64,000 nucleotides of DNA from Aulostomus chinensis (GCA_037954235.1 JBBMOA010000004.1:15062601-15126600), one strand, 5' to 3'; numbered from the stretch's first letter, positions 13,364 through 27,596 are shown. Program-made: numbers and translations. Notes: generated by a model from the letters alone, not told the origin.

Positions 13364-14485
13364 CTGAGAGAGAAAAAGAGTAGAGGGAGATGCATATATT
13401 AGGCTCATGTTTGAGAACAAACCCTTTTTTTTTCCTTTTTTTTTTTTTTTTTTTAGCTCTGAGGCATTATTAAAATCATGATAAAAGCTTTGGTTCCACT
13501 TGGTCCAAAAAGGACAGACGTGCATTAGTTGCCACTAGCAAGTTAGATGGAGAAATTTATATCCCTGGTGATCTTAAATATGTAGGAAAGAGATGATTTC
13601 GTCCTGACGTTTGTCCCCTGGTGCAAAAAAAAAGAAAAAAAAAGAAAGGCCGCTGCTGACACAGAAACAATCTAAGAGAAAATACCGTATTTCCTTTCAG
13701 CACCTGCAAATGCTAATTAGGGCTTAGACATGTTGCACTATAATTAGACACCCACCTCCTGTACCTTTTCCCATATCTGGTCCTAATGACTAGGTTAATG
13801 GTTTTATAATGGGCTTTTAATCTGTACCTGGTCCAGAAAGGCACTGTACTATTAATTTCCCGTGAGAAATATCAAATCCAGCTCTGTGTACGACACAAGG
13901 GTATCTAGTCGTATGAAAAGAGACCACACATGATTGGGCCAGGGGACTGAAATAATTCATGAAATGAGAAGAGGGAGGGGGGGGTTGAAACAATGAATTC
14001 AATCAATTCTGCTGTGAAATTAAAGCCGACGCACACAAGAAACACGAGCTTGCAAAGAGTAAGAATAGCGTGTTTGGCTGCAAAGTCATCCCCCTTCATA
14101 CACGACTCCCTCCAGCGCTGTCATTCAATTTTTGAGTCATTCATTATTACATTTCTTTCCGAATCACTTTTTTTTCCCCCCCAAGAGTTGAATTTTGTCA
14201 ACTTTATGAGCAACATCTGAGTGCGTGTCAGTAAAACATTCCCACTGAATCTGTACCTAGAGCAGAGGAAGTGCAACGCCAGTTGTGGAGATGAAGTGCA
14301 TGTTAGCTTTGCACTTGTTCACCATCGAGTGTATTTTTGGCAACGATAGAAAATCTGATTTATAATCCCATTGGCTTTTTGTCAAGGGAGCCCACGGTGA
14401 TGCTAACTTCCATGTTAGCCAGGAAAGTCACCCATAGCGGCACAATTTGATAAAAATACAGAACTGTTCTAATATCATGGGACAA

Positions 14486-14890
14486 TATTCTAGTAGCGCC
14501 ACCTGTGGGTCGAGTTGTAGCATCATGTACCGTACAACATTCCGCAATTTGGTAGCGATTTCAGACTTTGGCTTCTTGAGGTCAAACGGTCACGCCCTCA
14601 GGGTTTTGGTGACCAATTACAAACTATGGATGAACAAACAAACATGAGCTTTGTTCCAAGTAATCAAAATATGGTATGCACAAATTTAAGAGAAGACTAG
14701 GTGAGCAGTTGGCAGTGTCAGTGGAATAGTGAGTGTTTTGGGTGGAAGTGGGTGTGGCTTAAGGCTGACCACTTTGCATCATCCAAGGAACAAACAGACC
14801 AATTAGTCTTAATAGAGTTCACGTTTAAAGACTTACTAGCCCCTACATCAAAACACATAATACCTCACCACTTGGTGGCGCTGTTATTCC
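14486..14890. mobile_element. MITE-like element with AGCGCCACC / GGTGGCGCT ends
   Basis: AGCGCCACC at 14494-14502 and its exact reverse complement GGTGGCGCT at 14874-14882 lie about 390 bp apart, with weaker matching outside them. Elements with these words at their ends are common in fish. Inside there is no recognised coding sequence. Confidence 0.4.
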
Positions 14891-16584
14891 ATGTTTCAAC
14901 ATGTTGAGCACTTCTACTTTCAGAGGTAGGGACTTTCAAACATTCCTCCGACTGACTTTCCATTACAAAAATTGTATTAAAAAACTCACTGAAATTTGTT
15001 ACAATAAAAAAGAAAAAAAAAAACCTATGATGTGGTAAAGTTCTTACAACACATTGTATAAAACTAGTTTGACAGCAAAAACCTGAAAAAAAGATAGAGT
15101 GAAAAATCTTTGAAGCGCTCAACTAATGAACCCCCTTCCTTGTTATGCTTGTGCGCCGCCGTCCCTGAGTGCGTACCAGGGGTTGACACGCTGAAGTACT
15201 GGTACCTCCACGGTTGTGTCTCATTAGGGTTGATATTTAGCAGCGGCTGTCAGACAAGGTCGGACCTCGCGGCAAGTAAGGGAGCAAAGGTGAGATGGAA
15301 CTGTGTGTGTAAATGGCAAAGGAGGAAAAGCTTTTCTGCATTGTGAATACTAAACATCTTTGGGTGGTAGAAGTAATGCGTGGTCCTAATCAATCACTCT
15401 GGTCTGTTTCCTGTGCATCTAAACTCATCAAATCACAAGTGGAGCTAAAGAAAAACTGCAATGTGTTTTTTTTATTACACTAGTTGGGCTTGCTGCAAAC
15501 TAGGGGATTTTGAAATCTGCCTCCATTTAAAATCATGGTCCACAGATACTGTATATCATTTAATTTACCTGTTGTAACAAGGTACCAACTTGACAAGCTG
15601 AAGTGGAGGAAAACAAATGCTGAGAAGACAAAATGAGTATAGCTTATATATTTTGCGGTACGAGACAAAGGTGGGTTGAGAATACAGTTTTATTGTTGGT
15701 CTAAAACACTACTGCCACGAGCTAATGGACGCTACAAGCTAACGGACGCTACATCTGGTTAGCTTACCAGTCAGTTCGCTCATGATGCCTTCTGAAGGTT
15801 TCTGCTCAATATTCCATTGCTGTTCCTTGAACACTAGGGAGATTTTGGAAACTCCAATCCTGTCAGGAACATTGAGATTATGTGTGAAATCCCTTCACAC
15901 TACAGGTGGCCATATAATCTTCCATTTCGAAACCTAGAATCAGCATATTGCTGGGACGGTGGAGACAGGATTATATCTGCTTGATAATCCTGCTGTTTGC
16001 TCCCAATGTTATGCTCAAATCACAAACCCATTAATGGGATTTATTGCCAAAGTGAACCTTTATAAGCTCAAATAACTAACAGAATCAAATTAGATTTGAA
16101 CATTATTATGTTGAAGCAGGAAGATAGTCCTGGAGACATAATTGCAAGTTGATCCCCGAATATTTCTTAATCAAAGGCAGAATTCTTATCAAGAGGAACA
16201 CAAATGCTGTGATATGTAATGCGAATAAAACTAATGAGTCTCCCTCAAAGTTATTAATCAACAAGGAGACCAACAGCCAGAGAGCAGGATATCAACAAAT
16301 ATTTCCTCAACGCCATCAAACTGAGGCGGCCGGTTGAAAGAAGATAAAAGCTGTTTCCATAATTACAGCGCTTAAGTTCCAAACAGTAGATGACCTAACT
16401 ATTTGTACATCTGCACCACAATTAATTCAGTAATTCTGTTGTCTGTGGCAACAGACGCAACAGCACAAGAATCTATTTACCTTCAGTTACGCACCACAAT
16501 GAGGGTCTAGCTGACCCCCGTCTTTAACCTCTCTCGGTAAACAGTTACAGATGTGAAGATGGCGCTCCAGCCGTTGGGTGAACG

Positions 16585-16586
<2 letters not shown>

Positions 16587-16622
<36 letters not shown>
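16587..16622. repeat. (CA)n microsatellite
   Basis: About 18 CA copies in intron 3. Confidence 0.97.
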
Positions 16623-16624
<2 letters not shown>

Positions 16625-17008
16625 ATCACACGCAGCTCAGGGGTTTAATAGTCAAAAGGTGGGCAGGCAAGACGTGTCAGATTTAAGTTCAATTCAGTCA
16701 AATCTTAGTGAGGACATAATTGTGTGTAATAATAAATTATCCAACTCGAAACCCCACTGAATACTTAGGTGCAGCACTTTCTAGGTGACGAATGACCAAA
16801 CAACCTTTCACCATCAACGCACATTTTTGGCAAAGAAGGATTATACTTGCAAACACATTTACAGCAGCAATTCTGGGGTGTGTATCTTGCTTAAATTTAA
16901 TTGGAAAAAAAAAAAAAAGCAGACTTCCCTATGAAGGAGGCGAGGACAGATCAAAATGTCCTCACTCTCTCAAAGCCAGAAATGACTCGAAATTTAAATG
17001 AGTTCTCC

Positions 17009-17009
<1 letters not shown>

Positions 17010-17051
<42 letters not shown>
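17010..17051. repeat. (CA)n microsatellite
   Basis: About 21 CA copies in intron 3. Confidence 0.97.
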
Positions 17052-17053
<2 letters not shown>

Positions 17054-17211
17054 GCCATCTTACTGATGTTTAGGGAAGCACGAAAGAGAGCAGAGGAAAC
17101 ATGAGCATCTGCTGTTGTGACTGGCAGCACTTTAGTCAGATCTTTCCTGCTTCAGCCTGTAGGGAGCCAGCAGGAGGGTGGTGAGAAAGAAAGAGATGTT
17201 TGCACTCGCAC

Positions 17212-17228
17212 TCACACACACACGCACA

Positions 17229-17269
<41 letters not shown>
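17212..17269. repeat. (CA)n microsatellite, interrupted
   Basis: CA repeat with CG and AA interruptions, about 29 units. Confidence 0.97.
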
Positions 17270-17270
<1 letters not shown>

Positions 17271-18349
17271 GGCAAACAACTGTACAGTAAGTGCATGCTA
17301 CTTGACAAGCCACAACGCCAGTGTTTCAGACAGAAAACATACCAGCGTTGTAAGGAGACTGATGCTAGTCTGGTCTAGTCGACTGGTGCATGCAGGTGTA
17401 GCAGCTCAGCTCTCCTGCGGTGAACTCAGCAGCCTGACGAGGACGTTAGCAGCGCGCCAGCTGGCTGGAAACAACTCCCAATTACAGCTGTGCCCAGCAA
17501 GCGTTGATATGGCGCTGCACATGCACACGCACCTACCAACTCTCACACATATAATGCATTAATTGGAAATATTGTATGCCACTGTGTCCTCGAATTAATG
17601 TTATTTCTCTTGCCACTTTAATCTTCCTCTGTATCTGTGATGCAGCTGAGCCGGGGCTTTCTTTGAATCGCGGATGTATTGTCAGCAATCATTTCACACA
17701 ATTTGCTTCAATTTCAGAGTTCATCATAGTTGATGCTGATGTGAAAAACAAAATGTAAAAAAAAGAAAAAGAGATGCTTTTCTTCTCTACAAGTACAGCT
17801 GCTGCTTATGTCTGCCAGAGTGAGAGGGACAGCGCGATTATGAGTCAGCAGGTTTGGATGCAGAGTCGCTGTCGAGCTATAGCTGGAGCTCAATTAGGTC
17901 AGTTAATTGGATGATTGTTGTACTTGTACACAACAACTGGGGAAGTATGCCTGCATCTGGAGTGGTAGGTTGTGTCATGCTGACTTTAAACTAGAATGTC
18001 TTCCACAAACAAATTGAAATGCTATTAAATAACTAGAAATACCAGATTACTTCCATGAGGTGCGCCCATCACACTGACCTTCAACTCCATGTTTCTCAAA
18101 AATAAATAAAAGCAACAAGCCCAAAATGTTCTGTTCGAGCACACGCAAATATCCATCCACCATTACATTCTCAAGCTGTGAGAACAATTCATCCCCGACA
18201 AGGCCCCCCCTGAGCCCTCTGAAAAGATGTTCAAATGAAACAGTGTGAGGTCTGGTGTGAAAGCCATTCATTTTAACATCAGGTTTACATGACACAGGGA
18301 CTGACTGCTGATGAGCAAGCGCAGGCTGCTGCTGACTAAGAGGAGTAGC

Positions 18350-18680
18350 TGCTTATATCACAGAATGTTGGAGAATATTTGGAGAAGTTTCCTCAAAGCG
18401 TTGCAGAGATATTGTGTTAACTGGAGGTGACGGTGACCTTTGACCCCCATAATCTTATCAGTTTATCCTTGAATCTCAGTAGATGTTTGTGGCAAATTCA
18501 GAAAAATTCCCTCAAAGTCTTTCACATTTACGTAAGCTAAAAGTGACCTTGACCTTTGACCACCAAAAAAAACAACCCCAAAATTTCCCTTTTGGCGTTC
18601 TTGAGCTACTGCATAAACATGCAGATATCATGCACGCTTTGTTCCACGGGTATCACTCAAAGACCGTGGGAGGCACGGGT
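18350..18680 (+). repeat. Dispersed repeat, two tandem units of about 118 bp carrying DR1-like motifs
   Basis: Two units start with GTGACCTTTGACCCCC (18433) and GTGACCTTGACCTTTGACCA (18543). They share CTTATCAG/TATCCTTGA and GGCAAATTCAGAAAAATTCC-type words with each other and with 29960-30450. TGACCTTTGACCC at 18434-18446 is an exact DR1 (two RGGTCA half-sites spaced by one base, reverse strand). Confidence 0.65.
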
Positions 18681-19146
18681 GGGCATAATTGCTATAGCCT
18701 ACTTTTGCCAGCGCTGAAAAAAACAAAACAAAAACAAAAAACAGCAACTCTGCAAGCTGAGACTGGATAAAGTTCATCTCATCCGTCCACAAATGTTTTT
18801 TCACCCGCCACCGTGATACCTCCCTTGACGGCTGGACGCCCAGGATAAATACTGCTGCAGGGCTTACCAAATGCGCACAGAATGCCGGGCCATTTTGGGT
18901 CAGATGGAAGCGTATACATGTCGACTGATTCCAAAACAACATTAGTCAAGTTGGCCTAGGTTTGAAAAGCAAGATTTTAAATCGGACCAACTTGTTTACA
19001 TGTATCTTGTCCGGTTTCAGTCAGATGAACACAACAATTTGACTTTTTCAGAGTGAGACCCATCACATAAAGACTCCTTACGACGGTACGCACATTGTAT
19101 ATGTGATACATTTAACACTGAAGACAAACAGAAGGCTGGAGTGGCC

Positions 19147-19222
<76 letters not shown>
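19147..19222. repeat. (CA)n microsatellite, one GC interruption
   Basis: Two long CA blocks split by a single G at 19181, about 38 units in all. Confidence 0.97.
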
Positions 19223-19224
<2 letters not shown>

Positions 19225-20256
19225 CAACAGCTGGGCTGAAGAAAGCAGCCACACAAACACACTCCAGGAAGTGGAGAATAATGAGTCACTGGTGGCCAAA
19301 ATCAGACACACTCTATTGCACTGATTCAACATTTTCTGCAACACTAGATATCAAATATTTATGCAGGGGTTTTATTTTTTTTTTGGCGAGTGGGACAGTT
19401 TGCACATAATTGCATCATGCTGACCAAAAAAAAAAACAAAAAACCTGAACTATTTAGATCTATGTGGAATGTGTGTTTTACATAAAGCAGTGTCCAGCAG
19501 GTTGTGTATCATGAAAAATGCAAGCAAGTAAAAAAAACAACAAAAAAAAAACACTCGATGCTTTGCAAAAGTTTTTGGGGATTTGCTAAGTCGTCTGTTT
19601 AAACTCCACCTCGCCGCTTTGTGTGTAGACATTGTTTGGCTAAAATTGGCTTTTTAAAAAAAAAAAAAAAAAAGTTCCATACTCTGACACAAATGCCAGG
19701 AAGGAAGGTAACCACCATTTTAGAAACTCATCATAGTGCAGTTACAGCTACAAGAGGATCAAAAGTGCTGAGATACGTACTTAAATACATTCAACATTCG
19801 TAAGAAATGTGAGGAATTAACTAACTGCACCAGACAGGAGTTTCACTTGTACTCCGTGTGTGGCAGGTTGCATGCTGGTATGTGGAGTCGCTGTACTTGG
19901 AGTTTTGGTCAACAATAAATTACAACTGAGAAATGTGACCCTTTGTTTTCTTCCATCATTTAAAAGTATATTTTAATACCTCAACATTTCCTGCAGTTAA
20001 TTATCAGCTCTTATAGTTGAGCAACATTTATTTCAGTCTCCCCAAGGCAACAGTTCAACTCTGCCCACTCTACTTCCTACTTCGTTGTCCACCTCATGTT
20101 AATCATACGCACTGAGAACTTTGTAATAAAAACAAAATGACAATGAAAAGTCCAGTGCCTTATTGATATATTCACTCTTCTAAATATAACTAAATTAAGG
20201 GAGTGAGTTCTACCGGTGCTCTCTAGATATATATTTGATCTCCATGTCCACAAGCA

Positions 20257-20273
20257 CCCCCCCCCCCCCCCCC
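20257..20273. repeat. Poly(C), 17 bases
   Basis: Pure C run followed by GCCCC. Confidence 0.95.
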
Positions 20274-20794
20274 GCCCCACATGGCTCAGAACAATAGCTA
20301 TGTATTTATTATGTAATTTTTTTGGTTGTCCTCTGCACTCGGTGTGTAACTGCAGGTAGTAGAGCCCAGAAATAACAGCAAAACAGACACTAGGACTATG
20401 TTTTCTGCATTTTGCTTCCATTCCTGTTTGTCTTTTACCACCACCACCGCCCGCCCCTTCCATAGTGTATTTCATAATCCAGGTAAGAGAAACAAGTGTC
20501 ATTAGCTCCAGAGGAAACGTGTTCAATTCTTCTTCACCGCTTGTCACGTTGTGCTGCTAGGATTTACTAGCCGACGCAGCATTTTGTACGTGAGCAATAC
20601 AGTGAAGCTGTGTGCGTGCGCGCATGCATGTGTGTGTACCCTGTGATTAAGGCTTTAACAGCAGTGTCTAATGACTCACACAATGTCATCCAGTGTCGCT
20701 TTAATAACACACTTCTAGACACTGGAGATCAGTGACTGTTGTATAATTATGCACCACTACACAACACAACGCTTAAAGCAGGTCTATTCAAATG

Positions 20795-20796
<2 letters not shown>

Positions 20797-20833
<37 letters not shown>
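20797..20833. repeat. (CA)n microsatellite
   Basis: About 18 CA copies. Confidence 0.97.
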
Positions 20834-20835
<2 letters not shown>

Positions 20836-20950
20836 TTACGCTCATCCCTCTTCGACAATTTAATGATCGCAAATGCTTCTGGTGAGTGTTTAATACACAC
20901 ACACACGGCAGATGGGCTGCTCAGGTTTGCTCTTTTTGTTAAATCGGAGG

Positions 20951-21024
20951 GTGAGAGAGTGAGTGAGAGAGAGAGAGTGAGAGAGAGAGAGCGAGCGAGC
21001 GAGCGAGAGAGAGAGAGCAAGAGC
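20951..21024. repeat. (GA)n/(GAGC)n purine tract
   Basis: GA-rich repeat with GAGT and GAGC variants; a pure purine stretch that can form triplex (H-DNA) structures. Confidence 0.9.
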
Positions 21025-23362
21025 GATACGTGATCCATTTAGGGAGCGAGGAATCTGTTTATGATGCCCACATTGCTAAGCGACCAGGGTGTCATGGTAA
21101 CCTGCCGCATCCGTGGTAGAGTGTAAAAAGCTCCCATGTGATGGCAACACACAGACAATGTTTTTGCATTATCTTCCTGCAGGTTGTCCTCCTCTGATGT
21201 AATTAAGACTTCTCCAAACCTCACTTGACACGAAGAACATTTGGTTTCCTGTCGGCGGGGAGCAGCTTCGACCGACGAGAGGGGCCAGGGTCGGAAAATC
21301 TACTGTTTTTGTTTTTCAAAATGGCTACCAATTGTGGTTCACGCTCTGGTGGGCAGCCAAAGCCTCTTGGATCTGCTGCCAATGTGCTAATACTCGGCCT
21401 GAAATAACTCCTGCTAATCAATATTCAAATAGCACAATCCTCAGCTGTCTGTTCTATACCGTCCTGCATCGGCTGTTCCACTGATACCCTGCTTTTTGTC
21501 TGTCGTCCCTCAACGTTCATCCTGAAACAAAAACCTCTCCCTTTTTTCTCTCACATTAATCATTCTCGGTTCTATTAGCCCCCCCCCCCCCCTCACAGAT
21601 TTGAATCATAATATTTTTATTTTTCTGGCAGATCAGTCCACTGTGCTGGTGTTCCTGTCCGGGGGAAGCGTTGGCAGGCCGCCCACGTCCCGCCCTTAAG
21701 CAGGTGCTTTAGTCAACAAACATCCCTCAAGGTGGGTACAAAAACCCTGTTCCTTGAAGGTGCTCCGACACACCGAGGCAGCCCTCTCCATCTCGAGCGT
21801 CAAGCCCCGTATCCAGACCAGTTATCGCTGGCAGATACATTTCTACTTTTGTAAAGTCCATTTGAGTTTAAATCAGAACCAAGAGAAGAGCTTAAAGCTC
21901 CTCTGAACCGATTTCACCTCAGCGTCAAGCAAAAGTGCTGATTGTTTTACTTGAATAGTGCAAATGAGGGAAGAGAATCGGATTCCCGCCATCGGTGTTT
22001 CAGCTTCGCAATCATCTCTATCGCAAGAGTAACTTCTTACCGTCTGCCTTGCCTTCTACGGCGAAATTGACGGCCTCACCGTGGCAAACCTGTTTAATGG
22101 AATCTAACCATCTTCGCAGTAACACGTCACCAGGTTCTTCAGTCTGGTTGGTCTTTCTGACCAAATCTGAACCAGATCCAATCGACAAGGAGAATGGAAT
22201 AAGTGTAAAAAATAAAAAAAAATTGTTCTTGTCACCAGGTGGTGCTAAAACTTATCTGCCAGAAAACTGAAGGGATTCTTCCTTGGCCCAATCTGCACTT
22301 CGCTGCCTTGAGTGAGGGAAAAAGAAAAAAGGTAGCCTGAGTTTGTTTGTTTTTTTGGTGATCCTTATTATGAACCGACTAAAACCAACCAAAAGAAGAC
22401 ATTTGTTGTACTTAAATCATGTCCTGATATTTTAGGATGAAATTCACGCAGCATCACCACAGTTGTAATTGGTTAGTTTTGCTTGGTAACCACCTGGAAA
22501 TGTTCCTCCTTTATGGTGATAAATGAACATACTGTATCTCTTCCAGAGTGTCAGTGTGGGAACTACTCCACAGGGAGATGTTAACCAATACACTTTGATG
22601 GGCTTGGGCGGTGGGGAGGGGGTTTAAGAGGAAAGATTTAATAATTGATGAGAAGAGAGTCAGAGTTTCTGAGGCCAGGCCGTCTACTGTCAAAGGAGGG
22701 TAGAGAGAAACTCAGGTGAAGGAAGCAGATGCACCCAAAGGAGTTCATTTGGAATTGATCAACAGGTCACAGAGCACAGCCTGATGTACACGAGCTGATG
22801 ATGGATGCCACGATGGGGGCAACCAGAGCGAAGAACTGCGGGGGAGGATGTGAGTCACTGATGCGCAGACACAGAAACTAGGTTAAAAGTGGATGAAATA
22901 GGTGGCAGCACAGTTTCTCCTTCACTCCCGTCATTGAGAGAACAGAAATTTTCAGATGGAAAAATAAATAAATAAATCAAATGCAAAAATAAAAGAATAA
23001 AAAGGCTTTTTTTTTTCCTCCTAGGAATGTATCCGTTCTACATATGAATTCCTGCTTTGTTAATTCCCAATCCTTGGGTTAAAAAATTGCATCCATATGT
23101 ATTAACTGCTCATTAAAAAAAAAAAAGAAGAGACATTTTGGAATCGATCCTGTATCGATGCTCTAGGATGCGGCAGGTAAGTAATCAAGCAACACACATG
23201 GAAATCAACAGTTGAAAACTGATAATAAGAGTAAAACACAACACACGCTGGGGGGGATTTAAAAAGGCACAATGGACCGAGACAAAGACAAGCTGCGCAT
23301 GAAGTCAGATGTTCCCTTCTTTTCATACTTTCATAAGAATTTATCATCCATTTTCAAACTCT

Positions 23363-23384
23363 GACACACACACACACACACACA
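23363..23384. repeat. (CA)n microsatellite
   Basis: About 11 CA copies, followed by a 300-bp purine-rich stretch. Confidence 0.95.
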
Positions 23385-24404
23385 AACATATCTCACGGGG
23401 CAGAAATAAGAAAGGACAGAGAGGGAGAGAGAAGGGAAAACAGGGCAATGCAGAAATGGGAAAATGGGAATGAGCAGTGACAGAGAATTAGGGTGAAGTT
23501 ATGGGGTAGGAAGTAAAAATTGAGGAAGGAGAAATGGAAGGACAGGGTTGGAGGGAGGACAGAAAGGAAGAACAAAAAAAAACACACCCAAAGGGAGAGA
23601 TAAAAACACCATATGTGACAAAAGTGAAGAACCAGAGGAGAACAAAGACTTCAGGGATGTGAACAAAAAAAAAAAACGAAAGAAAGAAGGGGTACGAGAG
23701 GTGATTTGGCTGGAGCGCGTGAGCGTAGAGGACTCGTTTGTGGGAGTTAACAACCGCTCCAATCTTCATTTTCAAAGAGATTTTTTAGAAAATCTGCCAC
23801 ACACCAACATGTACACACCTTGAAAATGTTCCCCTCAAGAAAGCTCGAACATTCAGCCCTGCTACGGTGCAACGACAAGACGTTGTGGGGCTTAGTTAGG
23901 AGGTAAAGAAAGTTTTCAGTTCTCCCAGTGCGGGAGCTGCTTTCCTGTCGGGAGTTCCAGTTCCACTTGACAGCCCTGTAGAAACCCTGAATGCAAAATA
24001 ATGGGACGCAACATGAAAGGGATCTAGTCTTTGATCAGCCATGACTGCTTTAAGTACTAAACTGTTTTCCCCGTCAGATCACAAACTTTTATGATTTACG
24101 TATTCATCCACCACTGAAGCACAAACGCGGAGTAGCTAGCGCGCCGTGATGCTGAAGTTAACGTAGCGTGAGTGGGAGGTAAATCTTGTCACATGTCTGT
24201 CTTGAGCCCATTTCGCGCTCGCCAACTAATTCAATCATCAGGTTTGGAGTAGCGCCTCTGGCAAACCATCGGCTTTGATGACGACACAAAAAAATGAATT
24301 TGTGGCCCGCCGACATGCAACAAGTGGTTGGGGCTTCGCTATCAACAAAATGCACAGACGCAATAAAAACGTGTCCCTTCTGCTGGTAACTTCTGAGACC
24401 TTTT

Positions 24405-24500
24405 GGCCCTAAATTCAGCCAGTCTGTGTCCCGGAGGGTTGCTGGTTCAATACCCAGCGCCGGCGGGAGAAATTCAGGTGGGTCAAGTGCAGTAGAAGCT
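24405..24500 (+). mobile_element. Probable truncated tRNA-derived SINE
   Basis: TGTCCCGGAGGGTTGCTGG, then TTCAATACCCAGCGCCGG, has a B-box-like GGTTCAATACC (24443-24453) as found in teleost tRNA-SINE heads. No complete A box or tail is recognised. Confidence 0.35.
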
Positions 24501-24895
24501 CATTACTACAACTGAGGTGAGGTTACCACGGCGTTTTCCACGACAGCTCGCACATATTACGGTTTTGTTTCTCGCAGTGCCAACATTCATAACTTGACAT
24601 GCCAGGGAAAAAAGAAAGAAAGGTAACTCCTCGAGTCAAAATGGAGCTTGGCAGCTGTATGTCTTTTTGGTTTTTGTTCTAATTAAAAATCTGTCTTCCT
24701 TTAAGTAGCCACAGCTGCCAGCGTTTGAGAGATTGCATGTCAAGGGAGCACCGCCATCAGACGCTGCAATTCAATTGAGGCGACAGGATGGGCAGATGTC
24801 AGATTGACGGACAGCAAATCCAAGCGGGCTCCTGATTAAGATAATGACAGCAGCCATCATTCTAATGGGATTATGTTCAATGACAATTGCTGGTG

Positions 24896-24896
<1 letters not shown>

Positions 24897-24943
<47 letters not shown>
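24897..24943. repeat. (CA)n microsatellite
   Basis: About 23 CA copies. Confidence 0.97.
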
Positions 24944-24946
<3 letters not shown>

Positions 24947-27267
24947 AAATAATCAGAGCCAGAAGAGACAAGTGGTGACCCCGGTGTAAAAAGAAATGCC
25001 AGCAGTCTCAGAGGCGGCGTCTACTCTGCTCGTTTCAGCTGCAGACAGGGTGGAAATGCAAATATTTTCTGTGGCTTTTTTTTTTTTTTTTTTTTTTGAA
25101 GTACTAAGGCACGATGTCTTAGAGTATCTTAGATGTCACCAAAGCAGAACCACCGGCTTCCCGCAGTTAGAGATTTTCTTTGCATTTCTTAAGCACTTTC
25201 ATACATTTGAAAAAACAGACTTACATTTCCCTCCCAGAGACGACGACGACAACAACAAAAAGTGCATTTCAATGAAGAACATCGTAAGTAAATAAACTGT
25301 CATGATTTTAAAAAGTCGGTCAAATTCTGAAGGTAAAGTGAAGTGAATTCAAACAAAAACGTGCTGAACAAACAGCAAACGTAGCCCATCCTATTGCAGT
25401 TATTTCCAATTATTGAAACATCTATGATTTGATCATTAATTCCAATAAATGTAGGAGGCCCACACCTAACGAATATAAGAGGGAGTGTCGTTCCAAACGG
25501 ACGAGAATGACTAGCTGCTAATTCAAGGTCAAACACAGGACCCTTTCCATGACGTACTTACGCCATCACTAATGGTCGGAATTTCAAATACTGGAGTAGG
25601 AACATTTTCCTCTGTTAATACAGACCCAAAAAAAAGTGACCGTTCAAAATTGGGCCCAGGTATGACTTGTAGGAGGCTTTTCTGTCAGTTGGGTTTTCAA
25701 AAAAAAAAAAAAAAAAAAAAGTTGTTCAAAAGTATTTCCTGATTCAGGGCTCGCCACTGAGGGATTTAAGCCGCCACCATCTCATTAGAGTGATTCATGT
25801 ACGTATAAAGAGTAGAGGAGGCAGGATCAGCAGGACCAACGCCAAATAAGTCAGCAGCTGCGGATGAAAACTTCCATTGTGTGCAACATGTTCACATTCT
25901 CTCCTTTATCCCTGTGTGTGTGCTAATTGAATGGCTTAAAGTTCAGCGTACACTAAATGATGAAGAGTAGCACGCCAAGGCGGTAATGGGTTTTTTCTTT
26001 TGTGCGCCACCTCATGGGAGGCGTGGCTTCCTTCCTAGCGTTCTCCCTTTCCTCCATGCAACAAACTAATTTCCCCATGAAGCCGCGTTCTCACACGATC
26101 GCTCGGTTACGTGATCATTTCATGATCACCGTGTGTCAACCCCTGTAAAAAAAAAAAAAAAAAAAAAAAAGGGAACAAAGAAGGAGGGATGAAAAAGAAG
26201 GAGAAGTGGAGACGGAGGGGGCGTGGGAAGGATACCGAAGAGCGAAAGGAATGAATTCATGGCGGAGCACAGATTGAAACCAGTGCCGGGAAATATTGAA
26301 TTAGTGTAGGTCAGGGCAAGAACATTACAACTGCTGCAGCCGTCCTTCCCTTCCTTCCATTTCAATTCATGATTCAGTTAAGTGGGCCCGCAGCCATTTA
26401 CGGTCCCTTACTTCAATTGATCACCGTAAAGCTGGCTCCATTCCACTTCATTATATTGAACATTTATAGGCACAACCGCAGTAAATACAATTTCTGAGAG
26501 GCACATCAGCATATGGGTGCTTAGCCGAAACAAAGTTAGGGATCTCTCTCGCTCCCCCTCAGTTTTCATACTTCCAGAAGGAAAAAAACAAACAAAAAAA
26601 TGCACACACGCACGCTAAACAACCGCTGTAAACTCATACAGGTGAAAAACGGAACAGATGGTGTTGATGGAATGTAAGGAGAGAGCCTGCGGTTTTAAAG
26701 TCTCCATTCTGCTGCTGTCAACTCACTCGCTCCCTTTCTCTCTCTCTCTCTCTCTCTCCCCCCCCCCCCAAGGTGCAAGACAACCAACACCCAAAACTAA
26801 TTGTCCCTCATCCCCTGGCAATTATCAGGATGCAAGAAAAACAAAATGCTCTGCTAGATTGATGGGGTAATCAATGAGAATGTCGCCATAGCAACAGGCT
26901 GTCAAGCTTTAATTGGATATTTCTGTCTCTCTGGAGCCTGAATTGATTGAGACCAACAGTGCCCGGAGATCCTAATTTCGTTGGCCAGCCTCACTGTTGT
27001 ATTTAAACAGTGGGGCAGTCAAAGCTTGTCTGGATCAATTTAGCTTGTTGACACCAAGTTTCACCCTCTGCCATGAAATTTGGAACATAAATGGTTGTTA
27101 ATCCATCCAATACTTGTTGTGATACGTCTTAGGTTTCAAAGAAGTGGGACATTTCCGATAAATTCTGGTCATTTGCGCTACACCCCCACCCCTTTTCACC
27201 AACACAGCTAGAAACCTTCCATTAAAATCAATAGAAACACGAGAATTAATGGTAATAAACTGGATGC

Positions 27268-27596
27268 ACATACATCCATTTTCTTCTGCTTATCCTGTTA
27301 AGAGTTGTGTGTGTGTGTGGGGGGGGGGGGGGGGGCTGGAGCCTATTACAGCAGCCTCCTGGCGAGAGGCGGGGTTCACCCTGGACAGGTTGCTAGTCCA
27401 TCGCAGGGCCAATGCATACAGACCATTCACACTCAGTCACACCTTCGATCAATTTAGAGTATTTATTTCTTTGGACTGGGAGAAAGCCGGAGTACCAGAG
27501 AGAACCCACGCAGGGTCAGGGAGAACATGGAGACTCCAGAAAGAACCTGTGCTCCAGCCGGCGACAGTGCTGACCACTGCACCACCGTGCCGCCTA
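27268..27596 (-). mobile_element. SINE-like element with L2-type tail, reverse orientation
   Basis: Read on the minus strand it starts GGCGGCACGGTGGTGCAGTG (27573-27592) and ends with the tail GGCCCTGCGATGGACTAGC..., ...TAACAGGATAAGCAG and AAAATGGATG. The tail is interrupted by a run of 17 G (27319-27335) and a GT tract. The head-to-tail structure matches an abundant teleost dispersed repeat that I recognise without being sure of its database name. Confidence 0.7.
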
